DNA of 64,000 nt from Virgisporangium aliadipatigenens (GTDB taxonomy: Bacteria; Actinomycetota; Actinomycetes; Mycobacteriales; Micromonosporaceae). A model generated the notes under the pieces. It did not search any database and was not told the DNA's origin. It saw only the letters and a program-made list of their open reading frames with translations. Both the position numbers and the translations under genes were made by a program. The number at the start of each line of letters is the position of its first letter. Within the stretch, counting starts at the first letter, position 1. Shown piece after piece: positions 60,369 through 64,000 of the stretch. The stretch is taken from assembly GCF_016863615.1 (NCBI RefSeq), contig NZ_BOPF01000012.1, positions 62,001-126,000 on the forward strand, given 5' to 3'.

Positions 60369-61379
60369 GTGTCGCGCAGTCGCACCGAACGGCTGGTCAA
60401 CCTCGTGATCTGCCTCCTGGCCACGCGTCGGTTCCTGACCGCCGCGCAGATCGCGCTGACCGTGCCCGGGTACGAGCACGATCCCGAGGATCCGCGCGAG
60501 CACGACGCGTTCCAGCGCAAGTTCGAACGGGACAAGGCCGAGCTGCGTGACCTGGGCGTTCCCCTGGAGACCGGCACGGCGAGCGTGTTCGACACGGAGC
60601 CCGGCTACCGCATCGCGCGGCGCGAGTACGCGCTGCCCGACATCCACCTGGAGCCCGAGGAGGCGGCCGCGATCGGGATCGCCGCGCGGCTGTGGCGCAA
60701 CGCCGGCCTGGCCGCCGCCGCGTCGTCCGGGCTGACGAAGCTGCGCGCCGCCGGTGTCGAGGTCGATCCGACGACGACGCTCGGGGTCGAGCCCGTGGTG
60801 ACCGTGGATCCGGCGTTCGAGCCGCTGACCTCGGCGGTGCGGGCGGGGCAGGCGGTGACGTTCGGCTACCGGACGCCGGAGGCCGACGCGGCGGCCACCC
60901 GCAAGCTGCAGCCCTGGGGCGTGGTGTGCTGGCGGGGCCGCTGGTACGTCGTGGGGCACGACCTCGACCGCGGTGCGACCCGCTGTTTCCGGCTGTCGCG
61001 CATCGTCGGCGGGGTGCGCCGGATCGGCCGCCCGGGCGCCTACGAGCCGCCGCGGGACGTGGACCTCATCGATCACGTCGCCCGCTGGTCCGGCCCGGTC
61101 GAGCGGACCAAGCAGGCGAGCGTGCTGGTGCGGCCGGGGCGGGCGGACGGGATCCGGCGCTGGGCGCAGGAGATCGTCGCCGGGCCGGACGGCGACCGGA
61201 TGGTGCTCGGCTACGCCGACGTGGACCAGTTCGCGGCGTGGCTGGTGGGCTACGGCGCCGACGTGGTCGTGCTGGACCCGCCCGAGGTGCGCGAGTGCGT
61301 GATCGGGCGGCTGCGGGAGATCGCCGCCCAGCACCCGGCGACCGAGCCGGCCGTGCGCCCCGAGGGCGTGCCGGCGTGA
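60369..61379 (+). CDS. pafB: PafB, WYL-domain activator of the DNA-damage response
   Basis: About 336 residues. An N-terminal HTH (RTERLVNLVICLLATRRFLT, then TAAQIALTVPGY) is followed by a WYL domain with WRGRWYVVGHDL and TRCFRLSRI and a C-terminal WCX domain. PafB pairs with PafC to activate RecA-NDp promoters after DNA damage. A TACGGT -10 at 60356-60361 ends 7 nt before GTG 60369, which favours this start and a leaderless mRNA; GTG 60363 is the alternative. The usual 4-bp overlap with pafC is broken by a short insertion. Confidence 0.93.
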   Translation: MSRSRTERLVNLVICLLATRRFLTAAQIALTVPGYEHDPEDPREHDAFQRKFERDKAELRDLGVPLETGTASVFDTEPGYRIARREYALPDIHLEPEEAAAIGIAARLWRNAGLAAAASSGLTKLRAAGVEVDPTTTLGVEPVVTVDPAFEPLTSAVRAGQAVTFGYRTPEADAAATRKLQPWGVVCWRGRWYVVGHDLDRGATRCFRLSRIVGGVRRIGRPGAYEPPRDVDLIDHVARWSGPVERTKQASVLVRPGRADGIRRWAQEIVAGPDGDRMVLGYADVDQFAAWLVGYGADVVVLDPPEVRECVIGRLREIAAQHPATEPAVRPEGVPA

Positions 61380-61475
61380 CCGGTCCGGAGCGTAGCGGAG
61401 GGGCCGGTCACCATGGGGCGCTGTCCTCCTCGGACGGTCGCGGCGGCGCCGACCGGAGGGAGGTGCCGGCGTGAC
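61368..61475 (+). repeat. 13-bp direct repeats flanking an 82-bp insertion between pafB and pafC
   Basis: GTGCCGGCGTGAC occurs at 61368-61380, across the pafB stop, and again at 61463-61475, across the pafC start. Removing one copy plus the 82 bp between them would restore a GTGA overlap of pafB and pafC. The insert contains a hairpin with a 7-bp stem (CCGGTCC 61380-61386 with GGGCCGG 61401-61407, one G-T pair). This looks like an inserted small element with target duplication or a local duplication. Confidence 0.65.
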
Positions 61476-62412
61476 TTCGACCGATCGGGTGGGGCGGCTG
61501 CTCACGCTCGTTCCCTATCTGCTGGCCAGACCGGGGATCAGCGTCGACGAGGCGGCGGCCGACCTGGACGTGACCGACCGTCAGCTGCGCGAGGACCTCG
61601 AACTCCTCTGGGTCTGCGGCCTGCCCGGATACGGCCCGGGCGACCTGATCGACATGGCGTTCGACGGCGACCGGGTGACGATCACCTACGACGCCGGCAT
61701 GGACCGGCCGCTGCGGCTCAACCAGGACGAGGCGCTGGCCCTGATCGTGGCGCTGCGGATGCTCGCCGAGACCCCCGGCGTGGGCGAACGCGACGCCATC
61801 GAACGCGCGCTGGCCAAGCTGGAGAACGCCGCGGGCGAGTTCGCGGAGGCCCCCGTGGCGGTGCGCATGGCGGGCAACGCCGACCGGCTGGAGGAGTTCC
61901 GCAAGGTGGTACAGCGGCGGCGGGCCCTGCGCATCACGTACTACACGGCGAGCCGCGACGAGATCACCGAACGCGTCGTCGACCCCATGCGCGTGCTGGT
62001 CATGAGCGGCAAGTCGTACATGGAGGCGTGGTGCCGCCGCGCCGAGGCGGTGCGGATGTTCCGGATCGACCGGATCGACGCCTACGAGGAGCTGGCCGAA
62101 CCGGCGGCGCCCCCGCCGCAGGCCCGTTCCGCGGAGGTGCGCGACAGCGTCTTCACCCCCACGCCCGACCTGCCCCTGGTGCGGCTGCGGGTGGACCGTT
62201 CCGCGCGCTGGATCACCGAGTACTACCCGTGCGAGGAGGTGCACCGCGACGCCGACCGCTGGGTCGTCACGATGCGGGTCGCCGACCTGGGCTGGGCACG
62301 GCGGCTGGTGCTCGGCCTCGGGGCCGGGGTGACGGTGCTGTCGCCGCCGGACCTGGTGGCGGTGGTCGGCGGAGAGGCACGCGCCGCGCTGGACGCCTAC
62401 GTCGCGCCGTAG
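61471..62412 (+). CDS. pafC: PafC, WYL-domain partner of PafB
   Basis: 313 residues. The HTH is GRLLTLVPYLLARPGISVDEAAADL plus VTDRQLREDLELLWVCGLPG; the WYL domain has LRITYYTASRDEITERVVDP, YMEAWCRRAEAVRMFRIDRID. It forms the active regulator with PafB that redirects RNA polymerase to RecA-NDp promoters. GTG 61471 follows GGAGGGAGG (61455-61463) with good spacing. Downstream is a small membrane protein gene, then tatA and tatC, the usual order. Confidence 0.93.
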   Translation: MTSTDRVGRLLTLVPYLLARPGISVDEAAADLDVTDRQLREDLELLWVCGLPGYGPGDLIDMAFDGDRVTITYDAGMDRPLRLNQDEALALIVALRMLAETPGVGERDAIERALAKLENAAGEFAEAPVAVRMAGNADRLEEFRKVVQRRRALRITYYTASRDEITERVVDPMRVLVMSGKSYMEAWCRRAEAVRMFRIDRIDAYEELAEPAAPPPQARSAEVRDSVFTPTPDLPLVRLRVDRSARWITEYYPCEEVHRDADRWVVTMRVADLGWARRLVLGLGAGVTVLSPPDLVAVVGGEARAALDAYVAP

Positions 62413-62438
62413 CGGGTGACCTCGGATAGGGTCGTACG

Positions 62439-62687
62439 GTGACGTTGTGGCTCTCGGTCGGCGTGATCGCTCTCGCGCTGTTCATCCTGGTGTATGCCGC
62501 CGCGCGGCTGTTGGGCGGGCTGCGGGAGTTCGGCTACGCGCAGCGGGCCCTGCTGGTGCGCGCCGACCAGGCCAAGCAGTTGGAGGAGCCGATCGCCGAG
62601 CTGCAGCGCCAGACCGAGGCGATGCAGGAGCAACTGGAGACCATCGCCGCGGCGGTTGAGCGGCGAACGGCCGCGAAGGACGACTGA
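62439..62687 (+). CDS. small membrane protein with coiled-coil tail
   Basis: 82 residues: one N-terminal membrane helix (LWLSVGVIALALFILVYAAA) and a cytoplasmic helix (about residues 28-78) with heptad-like Leu, Ala and Gln spacing (QAKQLEEPIAELQRQTEAMQ). A TAGGGT -10 at 62427-62432 ends 6 nt before the GTG, so it is probably leaderless. It lies between pafC and tatA; a role with the Tat translocase is possible from position only. Confidence 0.75.
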   Translation: MTLWLSVGVIALALFILVYAAARLLGGLREFGYAQRALLVRADQAKQLEEPIAELQRQTEAMQEQLETIAAAVERRTAAKDD

Positions 62688-62758
62688 GGCGTCTACCGGC
62701 CTGCTCCCGGGCCGCCGTAGGATGGGCGCCGACAACCCGATCTGTGAAGGTGACTCGT

Positions 62759-63016
62759 ATGAGCGCACTCAAGCCCTGGCACATCATCGTCCTGGTGGTG
62801 GTGCTCATTCTGCTCTTCGGTGCCAAGCGGCTGCCCGACGCGGCGCGTTCCCTCGGCCGGTCCCTGCGGATCATCAAGGCGGAGACCGCGGGCCTGCGCG
62901 ACGACGACGTGGCGGCCAAGGCCGAGGCCCAGCGCGGTCACGCCCCGCTGACGGCGGACGAGCGGCCGTCGCCCCCGCCGGTGGTCGACCCCATCGACCG
63001 CGCCCGCGACCGCTGA
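62759..63016 (+). CDS. tatA: Sec-independent translocase subunit TatA
   Basis: 85 residues. N-terminal membrane helix (PWHIIVLVVVLILLFGAKRL), the hinge LFGAKRLPD with the conserved Phe-Gly, and an amphipathic helix (AARSLGRSLRIIKAE), then a short acidic/Pro tail. TatA forms the pore that exports folded proteins carrying twin-arginine signals. I chose ATG 62759 with GAAGG 8 nt upstream rather than an in-frame start at 62744. tatC follows 3 nt after the stop. Confidence 0.95.
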   Translation: MSALKPWHIIVLVVVLILLFGAKRLPDAARSLGRSLRIIKAETAGLRDDDVAAKAEAQRGHAPLTADERPSPPPVVDPIDRARDR

Positions 63017-63019
63017 CCG

Positions 63020-64000
63020 ATGGGCTTGCTTCCCGTCCGTCGGCGGCGTCGGGAGGAGTTCGAACGGGCCGCCGACGGCTCCATGACTCTCATGGAGCAT
63101 CTGCGCGAGCTGCGTGACCGGCTGTTCAAGGCGGTGCTCGGCGTCGTGGCGGGCATGATCCTGGGCTGGTTCCTGTCGGACTTCGTGCTCAACCTGCTCA
63201 CCGACCCGTTCTGCGCGGCGGTCCGCGAGATCGCGATCGACAAGAACGGCGGCACGCCGCCCGCCGACTGGACCTGCGACGGCCACCTGATCCAGCTCAA
63301 GGCCGGCGCCGGTCTCCAGGTGCGGCTGCAGGTCTCGATGTGGATCGGCCTGATCGTGGCCGGCCCGATCTGGCTGTACCAGCTGTGGGCGTTCATCGCG
63401 CCGGGGTTGCACCGGCACGAGCGGCGCTGGGCGTACGCCTTCGCCGGTGCGGCGGCGCCGCTGTTCGCCCTCGGTGCGCTGCTGGCCTACGTCGTGGTCG
63501 CGCAGGGCCTCGCGCTGCTGCTGAGCTTCGCGCCGGACGACACCGCCTCGACGCTGGAGCTGACCGGGTACATCGACTTCATCACCGGGCTGATGCTGCT
63601 GTTCGGGGTGGCGTTCGAGTTCCCGTTGGCGATCCTGCTGCTCAACGTGGCCGGGGTGGTCAGTGCCAAGAAGCTGCTGAGCTGGTGGCGGGTCATCGTC
63701 TTCCTGTTCTTCCTGTTCGCGGCCGTGGCGACGCCGACCGCCGACCCGTTCGGGATGACGTTCCTGGCGCTCGCGCTCTCCGCGCTCTATTTCGGGGCCT
63801 GCGGGCTCGCCGCGCTCAACGACAAGCGGCGTGCGCGCAAGTCGGGCGAGTCGTTCGGCAACCTGTCCGACGACGAGATCTCTCCCCTGTCGTTCGAACC
63901 GGCGGACGGTGCCGAATCGCTCGCCGCCGAGCCCGTGGCCGTCGCCGCTCCGCTGCCACCCGTGGAGCCGGTCGCCGCGCCGACGCCGCTCGAACGTCGA
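63020..64000 (+). CDS. tatC: Sec-independent translocase subunit TatC, 3' end missing
   Basis: At least 327 residues, running off the right edge without a stop. Family marks: TLMEHLRELRDRLFK near the N-terminus, WLYQLWAFIAPGLHRHERRW, FEFPLAILLLNVAG and ATPTADPFGMTFLALAL. Six hydrophobic segments are visible. From about residue 285 there is a Glu/Pro/Ala-rich cytoplasmic tail, longer than in E. coli TatC, as is common in actinobacteria. ATG 63020 lies 3 nt after the tatA stop. TatC recognises the twin-arginine signal. Confidence 0.95.
   Translation, partial: MGLLPVRRRRREEFERAADGSMTLMEHLRELRDRLFKAVLGVVAGMILGWFLSDFVLNLLTDPFCAAVREIAIDKNGGTPPADWTCDGHLIQLKAGAGLQVRLQVSMWIGLIVAGPIWLYQLWAFIAPGLHRHERRWAYAFAGAAAPLFALGALLAYVVVAQGLALLLSFAPDDTASTLELTGYIDFITGLMLLFGVAFEFPLAILLLNVAGVVSAKKLLSWWRVIVFLFFLFAAVATPTADPFGMTFLALALSALYFGACGLAALNDKRRARKSGESFGNLSDDEISPLSFEPADGAESLAAEPVAVAAPLPPVEPVAAPTPLERR

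Noticed and set aside
1-64000. CRISPR arrays, tRNA or rRNA genes
   Set aside because: No regularly spaced short repeats or cloverleaf-like sequence were noticed in the intergenic gaps, all but one of which are under 200 bp; a dedicated search tool was not available.

Overview
The window is high-GC actinobacterial DNA: dense genes, many GTG and TTG starts, mycothiol-type DinB and SUKH proteins, and above all a complete Pup-proteasome locus. Gene content and order (trmI, a conserved unknown, ferredoxin, arc, dop, pup, prcB, prcA and later pafA, pafB, pafC, tatA, tatC) fit Micromonosporaceae or a close relative. The family assignment is inference; no rRNA or other marker gene is present. I saw no tRNA, rRNA, CRISPR array, transposase or phage gene.

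Left flank (1-9.4 kb): end of trmI, a conserved unknown, ferredoxin, the proteasomal ATPase arc, two leftward membrane-protein genes, then dop, pup, prcB and prcA, closed by strong hairpins. Pup carries a C-terminal Gln that Dop deamidates, PrcBA is the 20S core and Arc the unfoldase. A promoter resembling the PafBC-dependent RecA-NDp type precedes pup.

Central block (9.5-57.6 kb): about 48 kb lies between prcA and pafA. It holds (a) GT-C-like membrane proteins and a polyprenol-type GT2 (9.5-17.8 kb); (b) an esterase-like protein and a GntR regulator; (c) a rifamycin-associated element (RAE) followed by a rifampin-glycosyltransferase-like gene and helR, apparently an inducible rifamycin-resistance operon (19.2-22.6 kb); (d) an NCS1 transporter with an Asp/Glu/hydantoin racemase; (e) GH36 alpha-galactosidase and a second, short methionyl-tRNA synthetase preceded by a Met-rich leader ORF; (f) assorted small genes: GNAT, DinB, methyltransferase, XRE regulator with flavoprotein, SUKH-3, MerR with siderophore-interacting protein, a serine protease fused to a dead copy of itself, an AfsR/SARP-like regulator, a Walker-A-less ABC ATPase and an EAL protein; (g) threonine dehydratase/LysR and TetR/oxidoreductase pairs; (h) a surface-glycan region (46-57.6 kb) with GT2 enzymes, GtrA, a divergent pair of DUF2142 proteins, DUF2304 and the full dTDP-L-rhamnose set rmlD, rmlB, rmlA, rmlC, interrupted by a vanadium-haloperoxidase-like gene and a zinc-ribbon protein.

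Right flank (57.6-64 kb): pafA (Pup ligase), a 51-aa membrane peptide, a DUF3866-like protein, pafB and pafC (WYL activators of the DNA-damage response), a small membrane protein, tatA and a truncated tatC. Many genes have a TAnnnT -10 element 6-9 nt before the start codon and no ribosome-binding site, suggesting widespread leaderless transcripts. Extragenic palindromes occur at 25.7 kb and 59.2 kb, and a short insertion flanked by direct repeats separates pafB from pafC.
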